Below are positions 29,858 to 38,519 of a stretch of 54,077 nt of DNA, one piece after another; within the stretch, counting starts at the first letter, position 1; every line of letters starts with the position of its first letter. Source of the stretch: Gallionella sp. GTDB taxonomy: Bacteria; Pseudomonadota; Gammaproteobacteria; Burkholderiales; Gallionellaceae. Under the pieces are notes generated by a model. The model did not search any database, had not been told where the DNA came from, and saw only the letters and a list, made by a program, of their open reading frames with translations. The stretch is taken from the NCBI GenBank assembly GCA_030645955.1, contig JAUSMR010000129.1:1-54077 (forward strand), in the 5' to 3' direction. The position numbers and the translations under genes are program-made.

Positions 29858-32305
29858 ATGAGTCCTGTTTCCCCGCTTTCTCCCATTTCTCCACTTTCGC
29901 CAGACAAACTGTACCGGCCATGCGATGCCGAACGGCTCACTTTCGCGACCACCGCCGAACTCGAAGACCTGACCGAGGGCATCGGCCAGATGCGCGCGAT
30001 AGATGCGGCGCATTTCGGTATCGGCATGCGCCACGCGGGCTACAACCTCTACGTCATGGGGCCAAGCGGAAGCGGCAAGCACACGCTGATCCGCCAGTTG
30101 CTCGACCAGCGTGTGGCGACCGATGCCAAGCCCGCCGACTGGTGCTACGTCCACAATTTCACCCAGCCGCACAAGCCGCACGTGATCCAGTTGCCGGCAG
30201 GCTTGGGCACACGCCTGCATGCCGACATGCAGCATCTGGTGGCGGAACTGCAGGCCACCATACCCGCCGTGTTCGAGGGTGAGGAATACCGCCATCACCT
30301 GAGCAAGATCGACGAGGAGTACAGCGAACGCCAGACGGGCGCATTCGCCGATGTGGGCGAGGAGGCCGGCAAACATGGCATCGTGTTGTTGCGCACGCCG
30401 AACGGTTTTTCTTTCGCGCCGGCCAAGGACGGTGAGGTGATGAGCCAGGACGAGTATGAAAAGCTGCCGGCGGAAGAGCGCGAGCGCATCGAGAAAGCCA
30501 CCGGCACCCTGCAGGAACAACTGGAGAAGGTCATGCTTCAGGCGCGCCAGTGGCGGCGCGAGCGTATGGAGCGAGTGCGCAAGCTGAACGAGGAGGCGGT
30601 GCTGTTCGCCGTCGGCCACCTGATCGACGCGCTGCGCAGCGATTATGCGAATCACCCGCGGGTGTGCGGCTACATGAACGAGGTGCAGCAGAACGTCATC
30701 GAAAGCATAGATGAATTCCGCAACCCTCGGCAGGGCTCCTCCGAGCTGGCTACCCTCACCGCCGAGCAGTCCGATTTCAGCCGCTTCCGCGTCAACCTGC
30801 TGGTGGGGCGCGGCGAAAGCGAGGGCGCGCCGGTGGTATACGAGGAGCACCCCACCTACCAGAACCTGATAGGGCGGGTCGAGCATATATCCCAGCTTGG
30901 CGCGCTGATCACCAATTTCCTGCTGATCAAGCCGGGCGCGCTGCATATGGCCAACGGCGGCTATCTGATGCTGGATGCTTTAAAGCTGCTCTCCCAGCCG
31001 TTTTCATGGGAGGGGCTGAAGCGCGCGCTCTCCACGCGCGAGATCCGCATCGAATCGCTCGGCCAGATGTACAGCCTGGTCAGCACCGTGTCGCTGGAGC
31101 CTGAGCCGATTCCGCTCGATACCAAGGTTGTGCTGCTCGGCAACCGCCTGCTCTATTACCTGCTTGCCGAATACGATCCGGAATTTCGCGAGCTGTTCAA
31201 GGTGGCGGCGGATTTCGAGGACGAAGTGGAGCGCAGCACGGATAACGACCTGCTGTACGCGCGGCTGATCGGCACGCTGGCGCGCAGGGAAAAGCTGCGG
31301 CCGTTTGACCGCAGCGCCGTGGCGCGGGTGATCGAACACTGCGCGCGCCGCGCCGAAGATGCGCAGAAGCTGTCCACGCACGTGGAGAGCCTGGCCGATC
31401 TGGTGCGCGAGGCGGATTACTGGGCGGGCCAGGACAAACGGGATGCAGTGACCAATTCCGACGTGGAGCGGGCAATCGAGGCGCAGATCAGGCGCTCCGA
31501 CCGCCTGCGCGAGCGCTCCCATGAGTCGATCCTGCGCGGCATTTTGCACATCGACACCGAGGGCGAAAAGGTGGGGCAGGTGAACGCACTGTCCGTATTC
31601 CAGCTCGGCGATTTCGCCTTTGCACAGCCCTCGCGCATCACCGCCAATACCCGTCTGGGCGAAGGCGACTTGGTCGACATTCAGCGCGAGGTCAAGCTGG
31701 GCGGAGCGATCCACTCCAAGGGTGTGCTGATCCTGTCCTCATTCCTGGGTTCGCGCTATGCCCCCGAACAGCCGCTCTCGCTTTCGGCCAGCCTGGTGTT
31801 CGAGCAGACCTACGGACATGTGGAAGGGGACAGCGCTTCGGTGGCAGAGTTGTGCGCGCTGCTGTCCTCGCTGGCGAACACCCCGATCCGCCAGTCGCTG
31901 GCAGTAACCGGTTCGGTGGACCAGTTCGGACGGGTCCAGGCAGTCGGCGCAGTGAACGAAAAGATCGAGGGCTATTTCGATATTTGCAGCAAACGCGGCC
32001 TGAACGGAAAACAGGGCGTGCTGATTCCCGCATCCAACGTGACACACCTGATGCTGCGCCGCGACGTGGTGGAAGCGGCAGCAGCAGGGCGCTTCCACAT
32101 TTACGCGGTAGCCACGGTGGACGAAGCGCTCGAACTGCTGACTGGCATTCCCGTCGGCGCACCCGACGAGCATGGCAAGCTGCCCGAAGGCAGCCTCAAC
32201 CAACTCGTGGCGCAGCGGCTCAAACATCTGGCCGAACTGCGGCGCAGCTTTATGAAAAAAACCGGCTCGCATCGTGGCAGCCACGACTCAGACGAGGGCA
32301 AGTAG
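29858..32305 (+). CDS. Lon-family ATP-dependent protease, YcbZ/AAA_32 type
   Basis: The 815-residue protein lacks the classical Lon N-terminal domain. It opens with a low-complexity MSPVSPLSPISPLSPDKLYR, then an AAA module with Walker A GPSGSGKHT (68-76) and a Lon proteolytic domain near the C-terminus. The Ser-Lys dyad is seen as EGDSASVAEL (Ser) and NEKIEGYF (Lys). In Walker A a His stands where Ser/Thr usually follows Lys. A long helical insert (about 150-260) splits the AAA domain. The sequence YLMLDALKLL...PFSWEGLKRAL is typical of this subfamily. Such proteases degrade damaged proteins; specific substrates are unknown. It lies 22 bp after pncB. Confidence 0.9.
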   Translation: MSPVSPLSPISPLSPDKLYRPCDAERLTFATTAELEDLTEGIGQMRAIDAAHFGIGMRHAGYNLYVMGPSGSGKHTLIRQLLDQRVATDAKPADWCYVHNFTQPHKPHVIQLPAGLGTRLHADMQHLVAELQATIPAVFEGEEYRHHLSKIDEEYSERQTGAFADVGEEAGKHGIVLLRTPNGFSFAPAKDGEVMSQDEYEKLPAEERERIEKATGTLQEQLEKVMLQARQWRRERMERVRKLNEEAVLFAVGHLIDALRSDYANHPRVCGYMNEVQQNVIESIDEFRNPRQGSSELATLTAEQSDFSRFRVNLLVGRGESEGAPVVYEEHPTYQNLIGRVEHISQLGALITNFLLIKPGALHMANGGYLMLDALKLLSQPFSWEGLKRALSTREIRIESLGQMYSLVSTVSLEPEPIPLDTKVVLLGNRLLYYLLAEYDPEFRELFKVAADFEDEVERSTDNDLLYARLIGTLARREKLRPFDRSAVARVIEHCARRAEDAQKLSTHVESLADLVREADYWAGQDKRDAVTNSDVERAIEAQIRRSDRLRERSHESILRGILHIDTEGEKVGQVNALSVFQLGDFAFAQPSRITANTRLGEGDLVDIQREVKLGGAIHSKGVLILSSFLGSRYAPEQPLSLSASLVFEQTYGHVEGDSASVAELCALLSSLANTPIRQSLAVTGSVDQFGRVQAVGAVNEKIEGYFDICSKRGLNGKQGVLIPASNVTHLMLRRDVVEAAAAGRFHIYAVATVDEALELLTGIPVGAPDEHGKLPEGSLNQLVAQRLKHLAELRRSFMKKTGSHRGSHDSDEGK

Positions 32306-32344
32306 GCGAGCGCCGCGAAGGTGCCTGAAGGCCTTGGGTTCTTA

Positions 32345-32455
32345 CTCCTTCCCCCTCTCAGGGGGAAGGCGGGGATGGGGGTACAAACTGTCGGCTGCAT
32401 GTACCCTTGAAGTTCTACCCACACCCTAGCCCTCCCCCTGCAAGGGGGGAGGGAA
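32345..32455 (+). repeat. CTTCCCCCT...AGGGGGAAGG palindromic repeat (type B)
   Basis: Two GC-rich hairpins (TTCCCCCTCTCAGGGGGAAGG and CCCTCCCCCTGCAAGGGGGGAGGG) are joined by a spacer with GGATGGGGGTAC...GTACCC. Related copies lie at 34976-35186 and 45596-45680. Confidence 0.8.
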
Positions 32456-32498
32456 TGGAGTCGCTAAACTCACTGAATCAGTTAAAGGAGAACCAGCC

Positions 32499-32777
32499 AT
32501 GAATGGAAGTACTGAAACACCGGTAAACAAACGCAACATCTGGATGCGCGGATTGTTCATGCTGTTGATGGCCTTGGCGCTGCACGTGGGTGGCACAGTG
32601 TTGGGCGTCATTGCGGTTATTCAGTTTGTGATCATGCTGCTGAACGATACACCCAATGAACGCCTGGCAAAATTCGGCCGCAGCCTGGCTCGCTACTTCC
32701 AGCAAATCGTAAATTTCCTGAGTTTTGCCACCGAAGACATACCATTCCCCTTTAACGATTGGCCAGCGAGTGAATGA
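32499..32777 (+). CDS. DUF4389 family membrane protein
   Basis: The 92-residue protein matches the DUF4389 pattern: WMRGLFMLLMALALHVGG, a second hydrophobic stretch (VLGVIAVIQFVIMLL), then NERLAKFGRSLARYFQQIV-FLSFATE and the PFPF-DWP end. Two membrane helices are likely. Function is unknown. AAAGGAG lies before ATG 32499, and the alanine dehydrogenase gene starts 6 bp after its stop. Confidence 0.85.
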   Translation: MNGSTETPVNKRNIWMRGLFMLLMALALHVGGTVLGVIAVIQFVIMLLNDTPNERLAKFGRSLARYFQQIVNFLSFATEDIPFPFNDWPASE

Positions 32778-32783
32778 ATTGAA

Positions 32784-33899
32784 ATGAAAATAGGCATTCC
32801 AAAAGAAATAAAAACCAACGAAAACCGCGTCTCGCTGGTTCCGGCGGGGGCGGAGGCGCTGGCGGCTGCGGGGCACACGGTCATCGTGGAAACGGGCGCG
32901 GGGCTGGACAGCGGGTTCAGCGACGCGCAATACTTGGCGGCAGGCGCGCAAATCGCAAAGGATGCCGATGCGGTCTGGGCGGCTGCCGACCTGATCGTGA
33001 AAGTGAAGGAGCCGATCGAGCCGGAATGGAAGCGCATCAGGCCCGGCCAGGTCATTTTCACCTACTTCCATTTCGCCGCCAGCGAATCATTGACCCGCGC
33101 GCACATGGCGTCGGGCGCGGTGTGCATCGCCTATGAGACGGTCGAGCTGCCTTCGCGCGAACTGCCGCTGCTGACGCCGATGTCGGAGGTGGCCGGGCGC
33201 ATGGCGGTGCAGGAAGGCGCCAAATATCTGGAGAAACTGTACGGCGGACGCGGCATTCTGCTCGGCGGCGTGCCGGGCGTACCGCCCGCCAGGGTGGTGA
33301 TACTCGGCGGCGGCGTGGTCGGCGTGAACGCGGCGAAAATGGCAGCCGGGCTGGGCGCCAATGTAATCATCCTCGACGTCTCGCTGGAAAAGCTGCGCTA
33401 TCTCAGCGATGTCATGCCCGCAAACGTGCAACTGGTATTTTCGAACCGGCACAATCTGCTTGAGCAGATTGCCAGTGCCGATCTGGTCATCGGCGCGGTG
33501 CTGATACACGGAGCCGTCGCGCCCAAATTGATCCGCCGGGAAGACCTCAGGACGATGCGCACGGGCGCGGTGATCGTCGATGTTTCCATCGACCAGGGCG
33601 GCTGTGTCGAGACGATGCATCCGACCACACACGAAAACCCGACGTTCATCGTCGAGGGAGTCATTCATTACGGCGTGGCCAACATGCCCGGCGGCGTATC
33701 CATCACCTCGACACTGGCGCTGACCAACGCAACCTTGCCCTATGTGCTTAAACTGGCGAACAAGGGATACCAGCAGGCGCTCAAGGAATCTCCGGCCCTG
33801 CTGAATGGACTCAATATCATCGGCGGAAAAGTAACGCACAGAAAGGTTGCCGAGGCATTCGGGCTGGAGTATCACCCTGCGGAATTCTTTATCGACTGA
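32784..33899 (+). CDS. ald: Alanine dehydrogenase
   Basis: The 371-residue enzyme interconverts L-alanine with pyruvate and ammonia using NAD. It shows MKIGIPKEIKTNENRVSLVP, the Lys/His catalytic region (KVKEP, TYFHFAA), the Rossmann motif VVILGGGVVGVNAAKMA and DVSIDQGGCVET, all standard for Ald. It follows the DUF4389 gene by 6 bp with no strong ribosome site. The NAD-dependent reaction fits the NAD-salvage genes upstream, though a functional tie is not proven. Confidence 0.95.
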   Translation: MKIGIPKEIKTNENRVSLVPAGAEALAAAGHTVIVETGAGLDSGFSDAQYLAAGAQIAKDADAVWAAADLIVKVKEPIEPEWKRIRPGQVIFTYFHFAASESLTRAHMASGAVCIAYETVELPSRELPLLTPMSEVAGRMAVQEGAKYLEKLYGGRGILLGGVPGVPPARVVILGGGVVGVNAAKMAAGLGANVIILDVSLEKLRYLSDVMPANVQLVFSNRHNLLEQIASADLVIGAVLIHGAVAPKLIRREDLRTMRTGAVIVDVSIDQGGCVETMHPTTHENPTFIVEGVIHYGVANMPGGVSITSTLALTNATLPYVLKLANKGYQQALKESPALLNGLNIIGGKVTHRKVAEAFGLEYHPAEFFID

Positions 33900-33902
33900 T
33901 CC

Positions 33903-34778
33903 ATGATGTATGACATGCCGCTGTACCGTCCGCCTTCCGAGGCCGACAATCTGATCATCCAGGCTACACTGGGCTGCAGCTTCAATCAGTGCAGCTTTTG
34001 CGCCATGTATCGCAGCAAGCAATACACCGAGCGCTCACTCGAAGCAGTTATTGCCGATATTCATCAGGCCGCCGCGCAATGGCCGGATGCCCACCGCGTG
34101 TTTCTGGCCGATGGCGACGCGCTGGCGCTGCCCACCGAACACCTGCTGGCGATCTTGCGCGAACTGGCCAATGCACTGCCAGGGCTGGCACGCGTTTCCT
34201 GCTATGCCACGCCCGGAAATATTCAACGCAAAAGTGCGGAAGAGCTTGTACTGTTGAAGCAGCACAAACTTAACCTGCTTTATTTTGGCCTGGAATCAGG
34301 CTCGGAAATAATACTCAAAAAAATCACCAAAGGCGCAACGCAACGCCGCATGATCGAGGTGCTGACCAAGGCACACGCGAGCGGCATGAAGGTATCGGCA
34401 ACAGTCATCCTTGGTCTGGGCGGCAAAGCCTATAGCGAAGAACATATAAACGGCACCATCGCACTGCTTAACAGCGCCCCTGTCACTTATCTCTCCACGC
34501 TGCAGCTTTATCTGGATGAAAGCATCACCGCGGAGTTCCACAAGAAATTCGGAGAACCTTTCGAAGTACAGGATGACTTGGCCATTCTCAAGGAACAGGA
34601 AAGACTGATCAGCGGTCTCAACCCGCCGCAGCCTGTTGTGTTTCGCTCCAACCACGCCTCCAATGCCCTGGCGCTGGCGGGCAATCTGCCCAGAGACAAG
34701 GAAAAACTGCTGCTCCAATTACGTGAAGCCATCGAAGGAGTGCGCCCGCTACGGCCACAGTTCATGCGCGGGCTTTGA
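33903..34778 (+). CDS. Radical SAM protein with CX4CX2C cluster motif
   Basis: The 291-residue protein is a radical SAM enzyme of the short 'GCSxNxCxFCxMY' family. Its cluster motif is C25, C30, C33, so the first gap is four residues instead of three. Other core pieces are FLADGDAL, the SAM-proximal YFGLESGSE and VSATVILGLGGKAYSEEH. The substrate is unknown. It begins 3 bp after the ald stop and is probably co-transcribed. No accessory cluster or B12 domain is seen. Confidence 0.87.
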   Translation: MMYDMPLYRPPSEADNLIIQATLGCSFNQCSFCAMYRSKQYTERSLEAVIADIHQAAAQWPDAHRVFLADGDALALPTEHLLAILRELANALPGLARVSCYATPGNIQRKSAEELVLLKQHKLNLLYFGLESGSEIILKKITKGATQRRMIEVLTKAHASGMKVSATVILGLGGKAYSEEHINGTIALLNSAPVTYLSTLQLYLDESITAEFHKKFGEPFEVQDDLAILKEQERLISGLNPPQPVVFRSNHASNALALAGNLPRDKEKLLLQLREAIEGVRPLRPQFMRGL

Positions 34779-34782
34779 CAGT

Positions 34783-34850
34783 CCCTCTGATGGAACTACT
34801 AGCCATCTGACTAGGCTGTCCAACGACGACAGCCAAGTCATTGGTTATCC
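34783..34850 (+). repeat. Dispersed repeat, inverted partner at 43466-43533
   Basis: About 65 bases, including GCCATCTGACTAGGCTGTC and GCCAAGTCATTGGTTATCC, match the reverse complement of 43466-43533 with scattered mismatches. It is the first of several elements filling the 34779-35249 gap, where no gene is seen. Confidence 0.75.
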
Positions 34851-34872
34851 CGCAGGCGTAATAGGCAGTCTC

Positions 34873-34965
34873 GTAGCCCGGATGCAGGACGAAGGCCGTA
34901 ATCCGGGGTGATGTCGTGCGCGCCCAAGGTTGCCCCGGATTACACTGCGTTTCATCCGAGCTACG
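34873..34965 (+). repeat. 93-base GTAGCCCGGAT...CTACG palindromic repeat (type C), copy 1
   Basis: It starts GTAGCCCGGATGCAGGACG, has arms around GTGCGCGCCCAAGG, and ends with the sequence that pairs back to the start (ATCCGAGCTACG). It is nearly identical to 38211-38303, both on the + strand; only a few bases differ. Confidence 0.88.
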
Positions 34966-34975
34966 CTCGCTTTGA

Positions 34976-35186
34976 CTCCTTCCCCCTTGCAGGGGGAAGG
35001 TTGGGATGGCGGCCATGACACGGCGTTGCGAAGCATCCGGGGCGGGAATGGCCGCCTCACACCCGCTCCCGCAAACGGCTGGCTTCGCCAGTAACGTGTC
35101 GCGGGATGTGGGGGTAGAAACGGTGACTGCATTCACGCTTGAATTTCTACCCCCACCCTAGCCCTCCCACTGCATGGGGGAGGGGA
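34976..35186 (+). repeat. Type B palindromic repeat with internal insertion
   Basis: The left hairpin CTTCCCCCTTGCAGGGGGAAGG and the right end (TTTCTACCCCCACCCTAGCCCTCCC) match the copy at 32345. Between them lie about 100 extra bases containing a further GC-rich palindrome (about 35028-35110). Confidence 0.75.
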
Positions 35187-35249
35187 TGATGTTACTCAAT
35201 CAGGCTGAACGAATAGATTCTCAGCAGAAGCTTTTCGCTGGGCGACTAA

Positions 35250-36293
35250 TCAAGGGCGTACTGCCGGCGAGATGCGAACATCCACCGTCATGCCCAGCTT
35301 GAGCGGGTGCGGCTCCAGAAACGCGATCTTCACCTGGATGATCTTGAGGCCAAGATTGACCGCCGGGTTGTTGGGTTTGAGCTCGCGTTTTCCGACATAG
35401 TCGGCGATTTCTTCGATGCGTCCCTTATACACTTTGCCCGGATAAGCATAGGCGCTGATCTCCACCGGATCACCGAGCTGCAGGCGGCCGGCATCGGTCT
35501 CATCCACCTCGGCATTGATGCGCAGCTGGCCGGTATCGGCAATGACGAGAATGGGTTTTTCCGGAATCACCACTTCGCCCACGTCCATATAACGTTCGAT
35601 CAGCGTGCCGCTGATCGGCGAGACCACGCGGGTTTTGTCCAGCAGGGAGCGCACATAGCGCACGTTCGCCACGGCCTGCGCCACCTGTGCATCATGCAAC
35701 GCCAGAGTCTCGTTGCGGGGACCGGCCTGCAACAGATGCAATTGCTCTTCGGCCTCTGCTGCCCGTGCCGCCGCAACCTTGTAGGCGCTTTCAGTGTTAT
35801 CGAGCGTGGCTCGCGACACGAAGTTGTCCTGGTAAAGCTGGCTCATGCGGTTGAATTCCTTTTCGGCCAGCATTCGCTCGGATTGCGCCCGCTGCAACAC
35901 CGCCTGGGCCTGTTTGATTTCCTGTTCGCGGGCGCCCGCCGCCACCTCGGCCCGCCGGGCCTGCGCCACCGCCAATTCGGCCTCGGCCTGTTTTAATCGG
36001 GCAGCAAAATCTTTCGAATCCAGAACAGCGATCACCTGTCCCTTGTCGACGTGATCGCCTTCGTTGACCATAAAACGCTCAATGCGTGCAATCAGCTCGC
36101 TGCCGACTTCCATCTCCGCTCCCGGTCGCGCCTCCAGTTTTCCTTCAGCAGCAATGTAACGCGGGGCCGGAAGCTGCGCGCCCGGCGTGCTGCCGTTGCC
36201 GGATGTACTGCCATTGTCTGCGCGCAGGCCAAGATAAGCGGCCAGCGCGAGGATGATGACGGCCGCCGCCACTGCAACCGGTTTCCATTTCAT
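35250..36293 (-). CDS. HlyD/DevB-type membrane fusion protein
   Basis: The 347-residue protein has an N-terminal membrane anchor (VAVAAAVIILALAAYLGL), a biotinyl-lipoyl-like half (GSELIARIERFMVNEGDHVDKGQVIAVLD), a long alpha-helical hairpin (about 95-205) and beta-barrel strands (RVVSPISGTLIERYMDVGEVV). It is the periplasmic adaptor of an ABC exporter and should span towards an outer-membrane channel, none of which is encoded here. Its start overlaps the ATPase stop by 4 bases, and gene order on the minus strand is permease, ATPase, adaptor. Confidence 0.9.
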   Translation of the reverse strand: MKWKPVAVAAAVIILALAAYLGLRADNGSTSGNGSTPGAQLPAPRYIAAEGKLEARPGAEMEVGSELIARIERFMVNEGDHVDKGQVIAVLDSKDFAARLKQAEAELAVAQARRAEVAAGAREQEIKQAQAVLQRAQSERMLAEKEFNRMSQLYQDNFVSRATLDNTESAYKVAAARAAEAEEQLHLLQAGPRNETLALHDAQVAQAVANVRYVRSLLDKTRVVSPISGTLIERYMDVGEVVIPEKPILVIADTGQLRINAEVDETDAGRLQLGDPVEISAYAYPGKVYKGRIEEIADYVGKRELKPNNPAVNLGLKIIQVKIAFLEPHPLKLGMTVDVRISPAVRP

Positions 36294-37012
36294 GATCTCA
36301 ACCTTCCGTCTTCCAGATAAATCACCCGGTGCGCCACCTCTTCGACCTTGGGGTCGTGGCTGACAATCGCCACCGCCTTGTGCAACTCACCGGCATGGCC
36401 GCGCAACAGCTGCAAAATATCGCGGCCTGTTTTCGAGTCGAGATTGGCGGTAGGCTCGTCGGCCAGAATTATCGGGGGATCACCGGCCAGCGCGCGGGCG
36501 ATCGCGGTGCGCTGTTTTTCACCGCCGCTCATATCGCGCGGGTAGGCGTGGGCACGCCGCCCCAGACCGACACGTTCGAGCAATTCCGCAGCCTCCGCCC
36601 GAACGCCCTGTTTCGATTTTCCCTTCATGCGCAGCACCACCTCGACATTTTCCTGCGCTGTCAGCGAGCGGAATAAATTGAATGCCTGAAAAACAAACCC
36701 GAAGCTTTGGCGGCGGATGTTCGCCAGCTCATGCTCGTCGCATGCGCCCACGTTGCGGCCATTTATCAGCACGTTACCGCTAGTTGGCTGCAAAATGCAG
36801 CCCATTATCGACAGCAGCGTAGTCTTGCCGGAGCCGGACGGCCCCATGATCAGCAGCACTTCATCCTGTGCCAGCGTAACGGAGACCGACTCCAGCGCCG
36901 CCACTTGCCCGGCGCCTGCGCCATAGGTCTTGCTGACCGCACGGGCTTCGAGTATCACCTTGTCCCTGATTCCCCCTGGGACTTCCCTTGGCATTTCCAT
37001 GGCGGGCGTCAT
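36290..37012 (-). CDS. ABC exporter ATPase (LolD/DevA type)
   Basis: The 240-residue protein has Walker A GPSGSGKTTLL, the Q-loop, signature MSGGEKQRTAIARAL, Walker B IILADEPTANLD and the H-loop (IVSHD). The class is that of MacB/LolD/DevA ATPases, which drive mechanotransmission rather than substrate translocation. The N-terminus is about 15 residues longer than usual, so an internal start is possible. It overlaps both neighbours by 4 bases. Confidence 0.93.
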   Translation of the reverse strand: MTPAMEMPREVPGGIRDKVILEARAVSKTYGAGAGQVAALESVSVTLAQDEVLLIMGPSGSGKTTLLSIMGCILQPTSGNVLINGRNVGACDEHELANIRRQSFGFVFQAFNLFRSLTAQENVEVVLRMKGKSKQGVRAEAAELLERVGLGRRAHAYPRDMSGGEKQRTAIARALAGDPPIILADEPTANLDSKTGRDILQLLRGHAGELHKAVAIVSHDPKVEEVAHRVIYLEDGRLRS

Positions 37013-38148
37013 TCCCGGAACACCATCACCGGATCCAGCGTCTTGACCTTGCGCACCGAGATATAGGCCGCCGCCAGGCAGGTCACCATGATGATCGCAA
37101 ACACCACCACCAGAAGCAGCAACGGCAACTGCATCGACACCCCCGCACTTTCGATGCCGCCGCGCGACGCGAAGGTCACGATCACCCCGATGGCGTAACC
37201 CATCACCGCGCTCACCGCCGCCTGGGTAAGTATCACCAGATTGATGTCGCTATTCTGCGCCCCCATCGCCTTGAGCGTGCCGTAATCGCGCAGGTGTTCC
37301 ATCGTGCTCGCATAAATGGTCTGGCCGACGATGGCGCCGCCGATCAGCACGGCGAGAATCGCGGTCAGGAAAAACGCCATACCCATGCCGGTCTGGATGG
37401 TCCAGTAGTTGACCGTGCGGTCGATGAATCCCTGTCTGGTGTAAACGTCGTTGTCCGGCAGCGCCGCGCGCAGGCGCTGTACCACCTCCGGTACCCGATC
37501 CGGGTCTTTGAGCTTGACGACAATGAACGAGGTCTGGCCTTCAAAGTCAGTGCCCATCAAATTCATATCCACTTCGTTATAGGAAGTGAACACCACCGGG
37601 ATCGTGGTGAAGCTGAGCGCCTCCTTCGACAATCCCACCAGCTTGAATGACTGTTCCCTGAACAGATTGAGTTCCCACATCGAGCCCGGCTCAAGCTTGC
37701 CCAGCCGTTGCCGCGAGCTTTGATCCATGATGATGTAGCTTCCGCCTTTGACATCGGCCGGTTTGCCTATCGCCATAGCCCATGGGCCGCCGATACCGGT
37801 ATCCGGATTAAAACCGATCACCTGGGCCTGCTCGCGGCGGCCGTCCGCAAGCTTTAGAAAGGCGAACCAGACGTGAATCTTCTCCGCCCACAACACCTCG
37901 TCGAGAGCGCGAATGCGGTTGATGCGATAGGCGGGAAAGGGCTGCGAAAAATCGAAGTTGGGCACGTTTTGCGACACCACCCAGATGTCGGCGTCGGTAT
38001 GGCGCACCACGCCGGTGGCATTGCCCATCATGCCCAGATAGATGCCCACCTCGACCAGCGTCAGCACAGAGGAAAAGACTATGCCGACCAGAGTGATGAC
38101 CAGCCTGCCGCGCTCCTGAAATAACATTCTGAATGCAAGCCACAACAT
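37009..38148 (-). CDS. ABC exporter permease (DevC/FtsX-like)
   Basis: The 379-residue protein has one N-terminal TM helix (about 18-39), a large periplasmic domain (about 50-250, SQNVPNFDFSQPFP) and three C-terminal TM helices, the FtsX/MacB topology. A conserved ASTMEHLRDYGTLKAMGA loop contacts the ATPase. The combination with a separate ATPase and HlyD protein matches the DevBCA exporters that move glycolipids or other hydrophobic compounds in cyanobacteria; the substrate here is unknown. It is the first gene of the minus-strand operon. Confidence 0.9.
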   Translation of the reverse strand: MLWLAFRMLFQERGRLVITLVGIVFSSVLTLVEVGIYLGMMGNATGVVRHTDADIWVVSQNVPNFDFSQPFPAYRINRIRALDEVLWAEKIHVWFAFLKLADGRREQAQVIGFNPDTGIGGPWAMAIGKPADVKGGSYIIMDQSSRQRLGKLEPGSMWELNLFREQSFKLVGLSKEALSFTTIPVVFTSYNEVDMNLMGTDFEGQTSFIVVKLKDPDRVPEVVQRLRAALPDNDVYTRQGFIDRTVNYWTIQTGMGMAFFLTAILAVLIGGAIVGQTIYASTMEHLRDYGTLKAMGAQNSDINLVILTQAAVSAVMGYAIGVIVTFASRGGIESAGVSMQLPLLLLVVVFAIIMVTCLAAAYISVRKVKTLDPVMVFRE

Positions 38149-38210
38149 ATGGGTGCCTCAATAAGTTCAAAATCCTAAGCGAGACAAGGCGCGAATGAAA
38201 TTTTAGTGTC

Positions 38211-38303
38211 GTAGCCCGGATGCAGGACGAAGGCCGTAATCCGGGGTGACGACGTGCGCGCCCAAGGTTGCCCCGGATTACACTGCGTTTCATCCGGGCT
38301 ACG
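38211..38303 (+). repeat. 93-base GTAGCCCGGAT...CTACG palindromic repeat (type C), copy 2
   Basis: It is a near-identical copy of 34873-34965, lying just upstream of the exporter operon, so the operon is bracketed by two direct copies. The rest of the 38149-38519 gap shows no gene or clear promoter. Confidence 0.88.
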
Positions 38304-38519
38304 CTCGCTGAAAAAATCAAAAACCGTTCGTGTCGAACAGGCGCAAAAACGTTGCTCTGCTGCGAGGTTCTGAATCAGAAAAATCAGCTTAGCATTAAAT
38401 TCATTTCATCGCCTGATACTCTGTGCGGATGAATTCAGGGACGGAGCACGGATGATATTTGCACATCAGGAATGGCGCGAGTGTGTGCTGCTTTCACCGT
38501 TATGAGTGCTTGCCGCGCG

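Noticed and set aside
29333..30946. 537-codon minus-strand open frame opposite pncB and the Lon-like protease
   Set aside because: It spans two well-supported genes and is His/Arg/Ala-rich antisense of GC-rich codons.
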